Notes under the pieces: model-generated
The model's database searches: none
Seen by the model: the letters and a program-made list of their open reading frames with translations, nothing else
What the model was told of the DNA's origin: nothing
Program-made: the position numbers and the translations under genes
Origin: an uncultured Chitinophaga sp.
GTDB taxonomy: Bacteria; Bacteroidota; Bacteroidia; Chitinophagales; Chitinophagaceae
DNA: 64,000 bases
NCBI RefSeq assembly: GCF_946479755.1
Contig: NZ_CAMLHC010000002.1
Location: 310,001-374,000, forward strand
Reading direction: 5' to 3'
Part shown: positions 1 to 8,208 of the stretch, piece after piece
Layout: each line of letters begins with the position of its first letter
Numbering within the stretch: the stretch's first letter is position 1

Positions 1-657
1 GGCTTCTGTGGTTTTATCCTGCGGATAGGACCGTACGTTGAAGCGGGTTCCCAATACCCTGATGTCCATTGTTTCCGTATGAATAACAAACGGGCGGTCT
101 GCTTGTTTGGCCACATCAAAAAAAGCTTCTCCCGAGAGCGTTACGCTCCGGTCATTTTTACCAAAATCTTTACTATAGGAGAGTTTGCTTCCGGCGTTTA
201 GCCATACCCGTGTTCCGTCCGCCAGTTGTATGCTGGTACGTGAACCGTTGCGCGTAGTTACTTCGCTGGCGATGGCGTTGTTGTTTTTTTTAGTGGAGGT
301 CCACCACCAGGCGCCCATACAGAGCAACAGCCCGGTGGAGACAGCGGCAGCCCACAGATAGCGGCGGCGGGGCCGCAGGGCGGTAGTCACAGGCTTCAGC
401 CCGTGCGTGGCAGGTGTTGCCTGTCCGATGGAAATACCCATGGCCCGCATCCGGCTGATGTGCCGGTCATGCGCAGCACTGGCGGCTTCCTCACTGGCGG
501 CGGCCGTAGTTTTCTGCCACAGCTCATCCACCAGGCCGGCTGGTATTTCTGCGTCCGGATGGTCGCGTAACAACGCCGACAGCTCCTGCAGTTCTTCCGC
601 AGTAGCTTCATTGGCCAGTTTCCGCGCCGTCAGTTCCCAAATACGTCTCGTGTTCAT
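1..657 (-). CDS. FecR-family anti-sigma factor (C-terminus beyond window)
   Basis: The reading frame begins with ATG at 657 and stays open to the window edge, giving 219 residues of the N-terminal part. FecR-type proteins sit in the inner membrane, bind an ECF sigma factor through their cytoplasmic N-terminus and receive a signal from a TonB-dependent receptor through their periplasmic C-terminus. Visible here are a charged N-terminal region (about residues 1-90), one membrane segment just after an RPRRR stretch (about residues 100-125), and the start of the periplasmic FecR domain, with IQLADGTRVWLNAGS, SGEAFFDV and the conserved VLGTRFNVRSY block. It lies 73 bases downstream of the ECF sigma gene on the same strand, so the two are very likely co-transcribed. 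A SusC-type receptor gene would be expected just outside the left edge. The family call is firm; the substrate is unknown. Confidence 0.92.
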   Translation of the reverse strand, partial: MNTRRIWELTARKLANEATAEELQELSALLRDHPDAEIPAGLVDELWQKTTAAASEEAASAAHDRHISRMRAMGISIGQATPATHGLKPVTTALRPRRRYLWAAAVSTGLLLCMGAWWWTSTKKNNNAIASEVTTRNGSRTSIQLADGTRVWLNAGSKLSYSKDFGKNDRSVTLSGEAFFDVAKQADRPFVIHTETMDIRVLGTRFNVRSYPQDKTTEA

Positions 658-730
658 AACGTGAAATAAGATGCTCTCCTTACAGGATCTCTTTTTTCAC
701 AGAATCTACCAAAAAGGAAATAAAAAAAGT

Positions 731-1309
731 TTAAGGCTGTAACCGCTGGGGCTTCTTCAAAGAAATGTTGATGGCCCGGGCTATGCGCGCAAGGGCGATG
801 GCGAGCTGGTTGTCAATGGTTTTGACGGAGATATCGAGGATTTCGGCGATCTCTTTGTAGCGGAGACCGTCTTCTTTGATCAGTTTGAAAATGATTTTGC
901 AGCGGGGAGGAAGATCGCTGACGGCCTGCTCAAATTTGGCCAGCAGCTCTGCGCTGATCAGCTGTTCTTCAGGGTTGTAGTGCGGGCTCTCCATGTCCAG
1001 CTCCAGGGCGTCCAGGGAAAGCGCATTTTTTTTCTGTTGCTGCATCAGGTATTTGAGGGCCACGTTTTTGGTGCTTACGTAGAGATATACCCGCAGATTG
1101 AGGACTTCGGTCAGGCGGCGGCGTCCCTGCCATATATTGATAAACACATCGGATACCACTTCTTCGGCGACCTGTGCAGAGCGGACAAAAGACCCGGCAA
1201 ATTGCACCAGCGGTTCATAGAAATGCAGGAACAGCTCCTTATAGGCTGATTCGTCGTCATGTAAGCTGATACGGCGCTGCAATTCCTGTATGTTATTGGC
1301 CGGGAGCAT
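731..1309 (-). CDS. ECF-type RNA polymerase sigma-70 factor
   Basis: A 192-residue protein of normal length for the Bacteroidota FecI-like ECF sigma factors. Region 2 is visible at about residues 20-90 (FLHFYEPLVQFAGSFVRS, then VVSDVFINIWQ). Region 4 is at about residues 130-180 (LPPRCKIIFKLIKEDGLRYKEIAEILDISVKTI), with the helix-turn-helix that reads the -35-like element. It would direct RNA polymerase to an uptake operon and is expected to be held by the FecR protein encoded immediately downstream. The ATG at 1309 opens the protein as MLPANNIQELQ, a typical start for this family. No clear promoter was found upstream of it. Confidence 0.95.
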   Translation of the reverse strand: MLPANNIQELQRRISLHDDESAYKELFLHFYEPLVQFAGSFVRSAQVAEEVVSDVFINIWQGRRRLTEVLNLRVYLYVSTKNVALKYLMQQQKKNALSLDALELDMESPHYNPEEQLISAELLAKFEQAVSDLPPRCKIIFKLIKEDGLRYKEIAEILDISVKTIDNQLAIALARIARAINISLKKPQRLQP

Positions 1310-1376
1310 CGTGGCATAAGCTGCTATGCGGCCAAGATAAGTTAAAAATCAATACCAGCCTTCAACATTGTCATTG

Positions 1377-2018
1377 TTAACCTTTGGGGCAGATGCGGTA
1401 AGCGCATCTCCTGGCGCCGGCCAGCAGATGGTCTACGCGGTGTACTTCCGCGCCTTCTCCGATCACTTTTTGAAAAGTCTCCAGCTCGGCTGAACAGAAA
1501 TTCTGGCAAACCTCCGCTGCCACGCAGATAGGGCAGTGGTTCTCTATTAACATATATCCTTCTTCGTCTTTTTCCCACGTGGCCATATACCCTTCCGCGT
1601 CCCGGGTTTCGGCCAGCTTGTTGATCTTGCCTTCCAGCGTAGCTTCCTGGCTTGTCGCCTTTAAATACTTGTCCAGTCCCACCTTTTTGCTGTTTTCGAT
1701 GACCGCCTGCAGCGCATCGTCCCCCAGCGTTTCCCGGATGGTCTTTATCAGGCGCACTGTCAGCTCTGCATGCGAGTCCGGAAAACGGGAATTGCCCTTC
1801 TGTGTCAGCGCCCATATCTGTTGAGGCCTGCCACGCCCCTTTGCGACGTTGGTAGCCTCCACCAGTCCCTCGCTGCTCAGCTTCAGCAACTGAAAACGTG
1901 CACCCTCCACCGTTATGTTAAGGGCTTCCGCTACGACCGACAGGGGCTGAGGCCCCCTGGTCTTCAATATCCACAATGCTCTCTCGTTCTCCTGCAAAAT
2001 ATTATTCATAATAAACAA
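1377..2018 (-). CDS. SufR-like iron-sulfur transcriptional regulator
   Basis: A 213-residue DNA-binding protein. Residues 10-75 form a winged helix (ALWILKTRGPQPLSVVAEAL, then RFQLLKLSSEGLVEA, then RGRPQQIWALT). The C-terminal half carries the signature of the SufR/COG2345 group: ENHCPI at 160-164, Cys171, FCSAELETF with Cys175, then HRVDHLLAG and RCAYRI with Cys205. In cyanobacterial SufR such cysteines bind a 4Fe-4S cluster and the protein represses its target when the cluster is present. The gene is divergent from the RND efflux operon, and its 5' end overlaps an inverted repeat, so it probably controls that operon and itself. A second ATG lies three codons into the frame, at 2009 (MNNILQE), and is an equally good start. 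What it senses in this organism is inference. Confidence 0.85.
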   Translation of the reverse strand: MFIMNNILQENERALWILKTRGPQPLSVVAEALNITVEGARFQLLKLSSEGLVEATNVAKGRGRPQQIWALTQKGNSRFPDSHAELTVRLIKTIRETLGDDALQAVIENSKKVGLDKYLKATSQEATLEGKINKLAETRDAEGYMATWEKDEEGYMLIENHCPICVAAEVCQNFCSAELETFQKVIGEGAEVHRVDHLLAGARRCAYRICPKG

Positions 2019-2028
2019 AGTGTTTATT
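2010..2028. promoter_or_regulatory. Palindromic operator between SufR-like gene and RND operon
   Basis: AATAAACAAAGTGTTTATT is a perfect inverted repeat of 8-base arms around AAG. It overlaps the start of the SufR-like gene and touches the -33 element of the rightward promoter. A further ATAAACA half-site lies at 2063-2069, just after the -7 element. The position fits a repressor site that would block both directions. Confidence 0.65.
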
Positions 2029-2056
2029 TGGTTTATTCACAAATTTACTATTTTTG
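2028..2056 (+). promoter_or_regulatory. Bacteroidota-type promoter for the RND operon
   Basis: TTG at 2028-2030 and TATTTTTG at 2049-2056 match the phylum's -33 and TAnnTTTG -7 elements, with an 18-base spacer. Transcription would start near 2063 and leave a leader of about 170 bases before the first gene. No other feature was recognised in the leader. Confidence 0.65.
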
Positions 2057-2231
2057 CATCAGATAAACAATTCAACGGCCGGAAATCCGCTCCTGTACTG
2101 ACGAGGCGCTGGTGTCCAGCCTTCACTCCCGTGCCCATACAAGACTGGCAAGCAATTGCTGCTGCAGCCCACTGCTGCGGAATGACATTGCCATGCTTTC
2201 ATGCACCGGTATCATAAAAAACCATGTAACA

Positions 2232-3437
2232 ATGCAAACAAATTTATCATTCCAAACCGCCGCCCTGGCACTGCTTTCTTTATTGACAGCCTGCGGCGGC
2301 GGCCATAAAGAGGCCGGTTACAGCAATGAACCGCAGCCTTATCCTGTGCTGACGCTGAAAACATCGGAAACGACCCTCCATATGGACTATCCAGCAACGG
2401 TACGCGGTCAGCAGAACATCGAAATACGACCTAAGGTAGACGGCTACGTTGCACAGATACTGGTAGACGAAGGCGCCACCGTTAAAAAAGGCCAGCTCCT
2501 CTTTAAAATAAACGCCCCGCAATATGAACAGGAAGTGCTCACCGCCCAGGCAGCTATCAAAAGCGCGGAAGCGGCGGTCAACACTGCCCGTATGCAGGTA
2601 CGTAAAGTGACGCCACTGGTGAAAAAAGAAATCGTCAGCAACTATGAACTGGAAGCGGCGGAACTGGCCCTGCAGGCCCGCGAAGCAGAACTGGCCCAGG
2701 CGAAAGCCAGCCTGCAGAACGCCCGCGTCAACCTCAGCTACACGACCATCTACAGCCCGGCAGACGGCGTGATCGGCACCCTGCCCTATAAAATAGGCAG
2801 CCTCGTAGCCCCCGCCAGCGAACAACCACTGACGGTTCTCGCCGACATCGCCAACGTACACGTCTATTTCTCCTTCACGGAAAAACAACTGCTGGACCTC
2901 GCCGGTACAGATGCCAATATCCCGCTGGACACCAAACTGAAACAACTGCCGCCGGTGCAACTGGTGCTGGCTAATGGAAACGAATACACGGAGAAAGGAA
3001 AAGTGGAAACGACCGGAGGCCTGATCAATAACGGCACCGGCGCCATCAGCATGCGGGCGGTGTTCCCTAACAAGGCAGGCCTTATCCGCAGCGGCAGCAG
3101 CGCTACCGTTCGTATCGTACAACCGGTCAGCAATGCGCTCATCGTGCCGGCCAAAGCAACCTACGAATTGCAGGGCAAAAAATTCGTTTACACCATCGAC
3201 TCCGCCGGCGCCGCCCGCTCCCGCGAAATCAGCGTGAGCGACCGCTCCTCCGGCGACGTTTATATCGTCAGCAACGGCCTGCAGGCAGGCGACAAAATCG
3301 TCTCCGACGGTATCGGCTCCCTGAAAGACGGGACGAAGATAAAACCCGTCGCCTCCGCCACGCCTGTTGCCGCTGCGGACCCCGGGAAAACCACTGCTGA
3401 ACCGGGACTGAAGTCCGGGGCTACGGCCGCCCAATAA
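2232..3437 (+). CDS. RND efflux periplasmic adaptor (membrane fusion lipoprotein)
   Basis: A 401-residue AcrA/MexA-type adaptor that links the inner-membrane pump to the outer-membrane channel. The ATG at 2232 is preferred over longer openings because it gives a lipoprotein signal (LALLSLLTAC, lipid-anchored Cys21). Next come the biotinyl-lipoyl half-motif (IEIRPKVDGYVAQILVDEGATVKKGQ, about residues 60-85), a coiled-coil hairpin of alternating Ala, Glu and Gln (about 95-160), the second lipoyl half (YTTIYSPADGVIGT), then a beta-barrel and the membrane-proximal domain ending with SNGLQAGDKIVSDGIGSLKDG. The tail is rich in Ala and Pro. It is the first gene of a three-gene efflux operon. Substrates cannot be told from sequence; family assignment is firm. 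Confidence 0.93.
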   Translation: MQTNLSFQTAALALLSLLTACGGGHKEAGYSNEPQPYPVLTLKTSETTLHMDYPATVRGQQNIEIRPKVDGYVAQILVDEGATVKKGQLLFKINAPQYEQEVLTAQAAIKSAEAAVNTARMQVRKVTPLVKKEIVSNYELEAAELALQAREAELAQAKASLQNARVNLSYTTIYSPADGVIGTLPYKIGSLVAPASEQPLTVLADIANVHVYFSFTEKQLLDLAGTDANIPLDTKLKQLPPVQLVLANGNEYTEKGKVETTGGLINNGTGAISMRAVFPNKAGLIRSGSSATVRIVQPVSNALIVPAKATYELQGKKFVYTIDSAGAARSREISVSDRSSGDVYIVSNGLQAGDKIVSDGIGSLKDGTKIKPVASATPVAAADPGKTTAEPGLKSGATAAQ

Positions 3438-3464
3438 CAAAACGCCCGTGGCTTTATCTGTCAC

Positions 3465-3487
3465 GGTACCGGCTATACGCCGGTACC
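3465..3487 (+). other. Intra-operon hairpin
   Basis: GGTACCGGC and GCCGGTACC form a perfect 9-base-pair stem around a 5-base loop, in the 85-base gap between the adaptor and pump genes. No T-run follows, so it is not a standard terminator. It may protect the message end or damp downstream expression. Confidence 0.5.
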
Positions 3488-3522
3488 CATAGCTACTGCT
3501 TTGCCCTTTTAAAAACAATCGT

Positions 3523-6500
3523 ATGCTCAAGAAATTTATCGATAACCCGGTACTATCTACCGTTATCTCCATCATCATCGTGATACTGGGCGTGCTGGGC
3601 CTCATGTCCCTGCCCATCTCACAATATCCTGAAATAGCACCGCCCACCGTGGAAGTGACGGCCAATTACCAGGGCGCCAACGCTGACGTGGTGATGAAAA
3701 GTGTGATCATCCCGCTGGAAGAACAGATCAATGGCGTGGAACATATGACCTATATGACCTCCAAAGCGAGCAATGACGGCTCCGCGGTGATCACGGTCAA
3801 CTTCAAACAGGGTACCGACCCTGACCTGGCCGCCGTAAACGTACAGAACAGGGTGGCCAAAGCCACCGGCCTGATGCCGGCGGAAGTCATTAAGACAGGT
3901 ATCACCACCACCAAAAAACTGAACAGTGAAGTCTATGGCTTCCTGCTGTACAGCGAGAACAAATCATATGACGAGAACTTCCTCGACAACTACCTCCGCA
4001 TCAACATCATCCCTGAACTGAAAAGAATCTCCGGCGTGGGCGATGTACAGGTGTGGAGCGATCAGGCTTACTCCATGCGCATCTGGCTCCGGCCCGACGT
4101 GATGGCTTCCTACGGTCTTGTGCCCGATGATGTGATCGCCGCGCTCGCGGAACAGAACATTGAAGCGGCGCCCGGTAAACTGGGAGAGAACAGTAAAAAA
4201 ACCTTCCAGTATGTACTGAAATATACCGGCCGACTGGAGCAGCCGGAACAATTTGAGAATATTGTGATCCGCGCTACGGCCGACGGACAGCTGCTCCGCC
4301 TTAAGGACGTGGCAGATGTGCAACTGGGCGCATTTAACTATGCGACCGATCTCACCGCGCAGGGCCACCCTTCTTCCGGTGGCGCCGTGAGCCAGACCGC
4401 CGGCTCCAACGCGCATGAGGTGATCTTACAGATAGAAAAAGTGTTTGAAAAAGCGAAAGCGGATTTTCCACCGGGTGTGAAAATGGCGGTCTTCATCAAC
4501 GCGAACGATTTTCTCGACGCCTCTATCTCCAAACTGATACAGACCATCTTTGAAGCGTTTATCCTCGTGTTCATCGTGGTGTTTATCTTCCTGCAGGATT
4601 TCCGTTCCACGCTGATACCGGCCATCGCGGTGCCGGTTGCGATTATCGGGACCTTCTTCTTCCTCAAAATATTCGGTTTTACGCTGAACCTGCTCACCTT
4701 GTTCGCCCTTGTACTGGCCATCGGTATCGTGGTGGATGACGCCATCGTGGTAGTGGAAGCCGTACATGCCAAACTGGACCAGGGTGCCCGGTCGGCGCGG
4801 AAAGCCACCATGCATGCCATGAGTGAAATCAGCACGGCCATCGTGTCCATTACCCTCATCATGTCGGCGGTGTTTGTACCGGTTACGTTTATCACCGGTT
4901 CAGCCGGTGTGTTCTACAAACAGTTCGGTCTCACGCTGGCGGTGGCCATCCTCATCTCCGCGGTGAACGCGCTGACCCTCAGTCCCGCGCTCTGCGCTAT
5001 CCTCCTCAAACCGCACGGTAATGACCATCATGTTAAGAAGAGCCTGTTGCAACGTTTTTACACGGCTTTCAACGCCGGTTTTACCGCTGTAACGGACAGG
5101 TATATACGTATCGTAAAAATACTGATCGCCCGCAAGTGGCTGGCGCTGGGTGCCATCGCCGTATTCGCCGGCATCCTGGTGTTTTTGCTGAGGACCACGC
5201 CCACCGGCTTTGTGCCCAATGAAGATTCCGGCGCTATCTACGGCGACATCATCCTGCCACCGGCATCTACCCTGGAGCAAACAACAAAGATTGCCAACCA
5301 GGTAGACAGTATCGCACGGGCCATGCCGGAAGTAGCCGTCACCTCCCGCCTTTCAGGGATGAACCTTATCAGCGGTTTCGGCGGATCATACGGCGCTATG
5401 TTCATCGCCCTCAAACCATGGAAGGAAAGGACGAAGCCCGGTCAGGATATCAACAGCCTGGTGGGTAAGCTGTTTGCACAAACCGCCGGTATCAAGGGTG
5501 CACAGATCATTTTCTTTGCTGCGCCCACCCTCCAGGGGTTTGGTAACAGCAGCGGTTTTGAAATGCAGCTGCTCGATAAAACCGGCGGCAGTTACAAAGA
5601 TTTCGGCGGTACGGTGAATAAATTCATGGAAGCGCTGAGCAAACGGCCGGAGATCATGTATGCCGCCACGCCGTTCAACACCAACCTGCCGCAGTATGAA
5701 GTACAGGTGGATGTGGCGCATTGCAAGGAAGCCGGTGTGGACGTAGGCGGGCTGCTACGCACGCTGCAGGGGTACCTGGGCGGTATCTACGCCTCTGACT
5801 TTAACCGTTTCGGTAAACAGTATAAAGTGATGCTGCAGACCAATCCCCGTTACCGCACAGAAGAGGCGGATCTCAATAAAATTTTTGTCCGCAACAACAA
5901 AGGGGAAATGGCGCCGGTATCCGCTTTCCTGACATTACGTAAAACCAGCGGCCCTGAGTTTATCAACCGCTTCAATCTCTATACTTCCGCCGCCGTGACC
6001 GGTGCGCCTAATCCCGGCTACAGCTCCGGCGACGCCATCAGGGCCTTCCGCGAAGTGGCCGCCAGCACGCTGCCCAGGGGAACGGACTTCGACTTCAGCG
6101 CGCTCACCAGGGAGGAAATATCCAGCGGCAGCCAGACGTTGCTCATCTTCGTGCTGTGCCTGTTGTTCGTGTATTTCCTGCTGAGCGCCCAGTACAGAAG
6201 TTATATCCTGCCGCTGGCAGTACTGCTGTCATTGCCCATCGGGCTGGCCGGTGCTTTCCTTTTCGCCCGTCTCGCCGGTCTGGACAACAATATCTTCTTA
6301 CAGATCAGTCTCATCATGCTGATCGGTCTGTTGGCCAAGAATGCGATCCTGATCGTGGAGTTTTCCATCCAGCGGCGTAGGAGCGGCCTAAGCCTGGTGC
6401 GTGCTGCCATTTCCGGTGCTTCGGCGCGCTTACGGCCTATCCTCATGACTTCCTTTGCTTTCATCTTCGGCCTGATGCCGCTGATGCTGGCCTCCGGCGT

Positions 6501-6687
6501 AGGTGCGCTGAGTAACCGCTCCATCGGTACGGCCGCGGTAGGGGGGATGCTGATCGGCACGGTGTTCGGCGTGTTCGTGATACCGGCGCTCTTCGTAATG
6601 TTCCAGGCCTTGCAGGAACGCATCGGTGGCACTGCCGTTAAGAAAGTAGAAGAACACGAAGAGGAGCTGGAAGAAATGGCCGTTTAA
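3523..6687 (+). CDS. RND multidrug efflux pump, AcrB/HAE1 type
   Basis: A 1054-residue inner-membrane proton-driven pump, the usual length for the hydrophobe/amphiphile efflux family. The N-terminal helix (MLKKFIDNPVLSTVISIIIV) is followed by two large periplasmic loops and two sets of membrane helices. Proton-relay residues are present: Asp405 and Asp406 in GIVVDDAIVVVE, and Lys939 in LLAKNAILIVEF, matching Asp407, Asp408 and Lys940 of AcrB. The PxxxxPxxxFxxxxL-type blocks and the final helix (GGMLIGTVFGVFVIPALFVM) are intact, and the tail ends in an acidic, Glu-rich stretch. It follows the adaptor and precedes the outer-membrane factor by 24 bases. Substrates are unknown. Confidence 0.96.
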   Translation: MLKKFIDNPVLSTVISIIIVILGVLGLMSLPISQYPEIAPPTVEVTANYQGANADVVMKSVIIPLEEQINGVEHMTYMTSKASNDGSAVITVNFKQGTDPDLAAVNVQNRVAKATGLMPAEVIKTGITTTKKLNSEVYGFLLYSENKSYDENFLDNYLRINIIPELKRISGVGDVQVWSDQAYSMRIWLRPDVMASYGLVPDDVIAALAEQNIEAAPGKLGENSKKTFQYVLKYTGRLEQPEQFENIVIRATADGQLLRLKDVADVQLGAFNYATDLTAQGHPSSGGAVSQTAGSNAHEVILQIEKVFEKAKADFPPGVKMAVFINANDFLDASISKLIQTIFEAFILVFIVVFIFLQDFRSTLIPAIAVPVAIIGTFFFLKIFGFTLNLLTLFALVLAIGIVVDDAIVVVEAVHAKLDQGARSARKATMHAMSEISTAIVSITLIMSAVFVPVTFITGSAGVFYKQFGLTLAVAILISAVNALTLSPALCAILLKPHGNDHHVKKSLLQRFYTAFNAGFTAVTDRYIRIVKILIARKWLALGAIAVFAGILVFLLRTTPTGFVPNEDSGAIYGDIILPPASTLEQTTKIANQVDSIARAMPEVAVTSRLSGMNLISGFGGSYGAMFIALKPWKERTKPGQDINSLVGKLFAQTAGIKGAQIIFFAAPTLQGFGNSSGFEMQLLDKTGGSYKDFGGTVNKFMEALSKRPEIMYAATPFNTNLPQYEVQVDVAHCKEAGVDVGGLLRTLQGYLGGIYASDFNRFGKQYKVMLQTNPRYRTEEADLNKIFVRNNKGEMAPVSAFLTLRKTSGPEFINRFNLYTSAAVTGAPNPGYSSGDAIRAFREVAASTLPRGTDFDFSALTREEISSGSQTLLIFVLCLLFVYFLLSAQYRSYILPLAVLLSLPIGLAGAFLFARLAGLDNNIFLQISLIMLIGLLAKNAILIVEFSIQRRRSGLSLVRAAISGASARLRPILMTSFAFIFGLMPLMLASGVGALSNRSIGTAAVGGMLIGTVFGVFVIPALFVMFQALQERIGGTAVKKVEEHEEELEEMAV

Positions 6688-6711
6688 TTTTCCTGAATCA
6701 AAAAAGTAACA

Positions 6712-8091
6712 ATGACACACAAGAGATATATATGGCTGCTGGCGCTGGTAACGCTGGCAGCCGCCTGCCGGATCACAAAGCCTTATACATCACCGGAGAC
6801 AGCTGTAAACGGTTTGTACCGCAATCAGCAAAGCAGTAATACCAATACCATTGCAGCACGTCCCTGGCAGGCATTTTTTACCGATACCGCCTTACAACAG
6901 CTGATTGCCCGCGGTATCCGGGAGAACCTGGACCTGCGGATAGCGATGCAACGTATCGTAGCAGCACAGGCTGCGCTGAAGCAAAGCAAACTGGCGTTTC
7001 TGCCGGACGTTAACGCTAACGCCTCTGTGAAACAGAGCCGGCTGGCCTTTCCGCAGGGATATGGCCTTATCACCAGCGCTACGCAATACGATGTAAATGT
7101 GGCGGCCAGCTGGGAAGCGGATATCTGGGGTAAGCTGCGCAGTGGCAAAAGAGCGGCACAGGCAGCGCTGCTGGGCACCGTAGCAGCGCAACAGGCGGTA
7201 CAGAGCAGCCTCGTGGCCGATATCGCCGCGGCGTATTATTCGCTGCTGGCGTTGGACCAGCAACTGCTGGTGCTGCAACAAACACTGGCCAACAGAAGCG
7301 AAGATGTGAGCAGCATGAAAGAGCTGAAAGCCTCCGGCGTGGTGAATGGCGCGGCTGTAGTGCAGAGTGAGGCAAACCAGTATGCCGCCGCAGTGGCCAT
7401 CCCCGATGTGAAACGGCAGATCAGGGAAACGGAAAACGCCCTCTCTATCTTGCTGGCGCTGCCTCCCGGACCGGTTGCCCGTGGCAGCATGACTACCCAG
7501 CAGCTGCCGCAGGACCTCTCTGCCGGCCTGCCGGCGCAACTGCTGCAATACCGCCCGGATGTAAAAGCAGCGGAATATGCTTTCCGCAACGCATTTGAAA
7601 ATACCAATATCGCCCGCACGGCCTTTTATCCTTCCTTCAATATCACCGCGGCAGGTGGCTTCACCAGCTTCGATTTCAGCAAATGGTTCACCGATGCCGG
7701 CCTGTTTGGCAACGTCATAGGCGGACTGACACAGCCTGTCTTCAACCGTGGCCTGAACAAAGCGCGGCTGACCACAGCACAGGCCAAACAACAGGAAGCG
7801 TTGTACAACTTCAGCAAAACCATGCTGACAGCAGGTAAAGAAGTGTCAGACGCCCTCTACTCGCTGACATCTGCCGGAGAGAAAAAAGAAAGCAGGGAAA
7901 AACAACTGGCGTCACTGGAGAAAGCGGTGGACTTTACAAAAGAATTGCTGCGTTACAGCTCCAGCACAAATTACACCGATGTACTCACGTCAGAACAAAA
8001 TTTATTGAGCGCACAGATAGGGAACATTAACGATCAGCTGCAGCAGTGGCAGGCGGTGATCGCCCTATACCGCGCTCTTGGCGGGAAATAG
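6712..8091 (+). CDS. TolC/NodT-type outer membrane efflux lipoprotein
   Basis: A 459-residue outer-membrane channel component. The signal peptide ends in a lipobox (LVTLAAAC, Cys19). The two repeated helical TolC domains begin with NLDLRIAMQRIVAAQAALKQ and, in the second half, with PAQLLQYRPDVKAAEYAFRN. PDVNANASVKQ and YPSFNITAAGGF mark the paired strand entries, and GLTQPVFNRGLNKARLTTAQ is the conserved block before the second coiled coil. It is the last gene of the operon and completes a tripartite pump with the two genes upstream. The assignment is firm. Confidence 0.93.
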   Translation: MTHKRYIWLLALVTLAAACRITKPYTSPETAVNGLYRNQQSSNTNTIAARPWQAFFTDTALQQLIARGIRENLDLRIAMQRIVAAQAALKQSKLAFLPDVNANASVKQSRLAFPQGYGLITSATQYDVNVAASWEADIWGKLRSGKRAAQAALLGTVAAQQAVQSSLVADIAAAYYSLLALDQQLLVLQQTLANRSEDVSSMKELKASGVVNGAAVVQSEANQYAAAVAIPDVKRQIRETENALSILLALPPGPVARGSMTTQQLPQDLSAGLPAQLLQYRPDVKAAEYAFRNAFENTNIARTAFYPSFNITAAGGFTSFDFSKWFTDAGLFGNVIGGLTQPVFNRGLNKARLTTAQAKQQEALYNFSKTMLTAGKEVSDALYSLTSAGEKKESREKQLASLEKAVDFTKELLRYSSSTNYTDVLTSEQNLLSAQIGNINDQLQQWQAVIALYRALGGK

Positions 8092-8100
8092 TAGCATGAA

Positions 8101-8208
8101 GACCGGCACGGGGATGATAGCAAAGACGAACATAGCTAGCCAGATGACCTGTTTTTTGAATGATAACAGATAGGATATCCGCTATCGTCTCCGTGCCGGT
8201 CCTTTTAT
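8101..8208. terminator. Long inverted repeat / terminator after efflux operon
   Basis: Bases 8101-8121 and 8181-8201 are near-perfect reverse complements (GACCGGCACGG against CCGTGCCGGTC, extended by GATAGC against GCTATC). TTTTATTT follows on the plus strand. The 59-base loop is unusually long. It lies between convergent genes and probably ends transcription of the efflux operon. Confidence 0.6.

Noticed and set aside
2112..2231. Longer N-terminus for the efflux adaptor
   Set aside because: It would place 40 odd residues before a perfect lipoprotein signal, and it lies in the message leader.
2280..3665. 461-residue minus-strand frame opposite the efflux adaptor
   Set aside because: It lies fully across the adaptor gene and the pump start, and its product has no recognisable domain; the plus-strand genes are clear.
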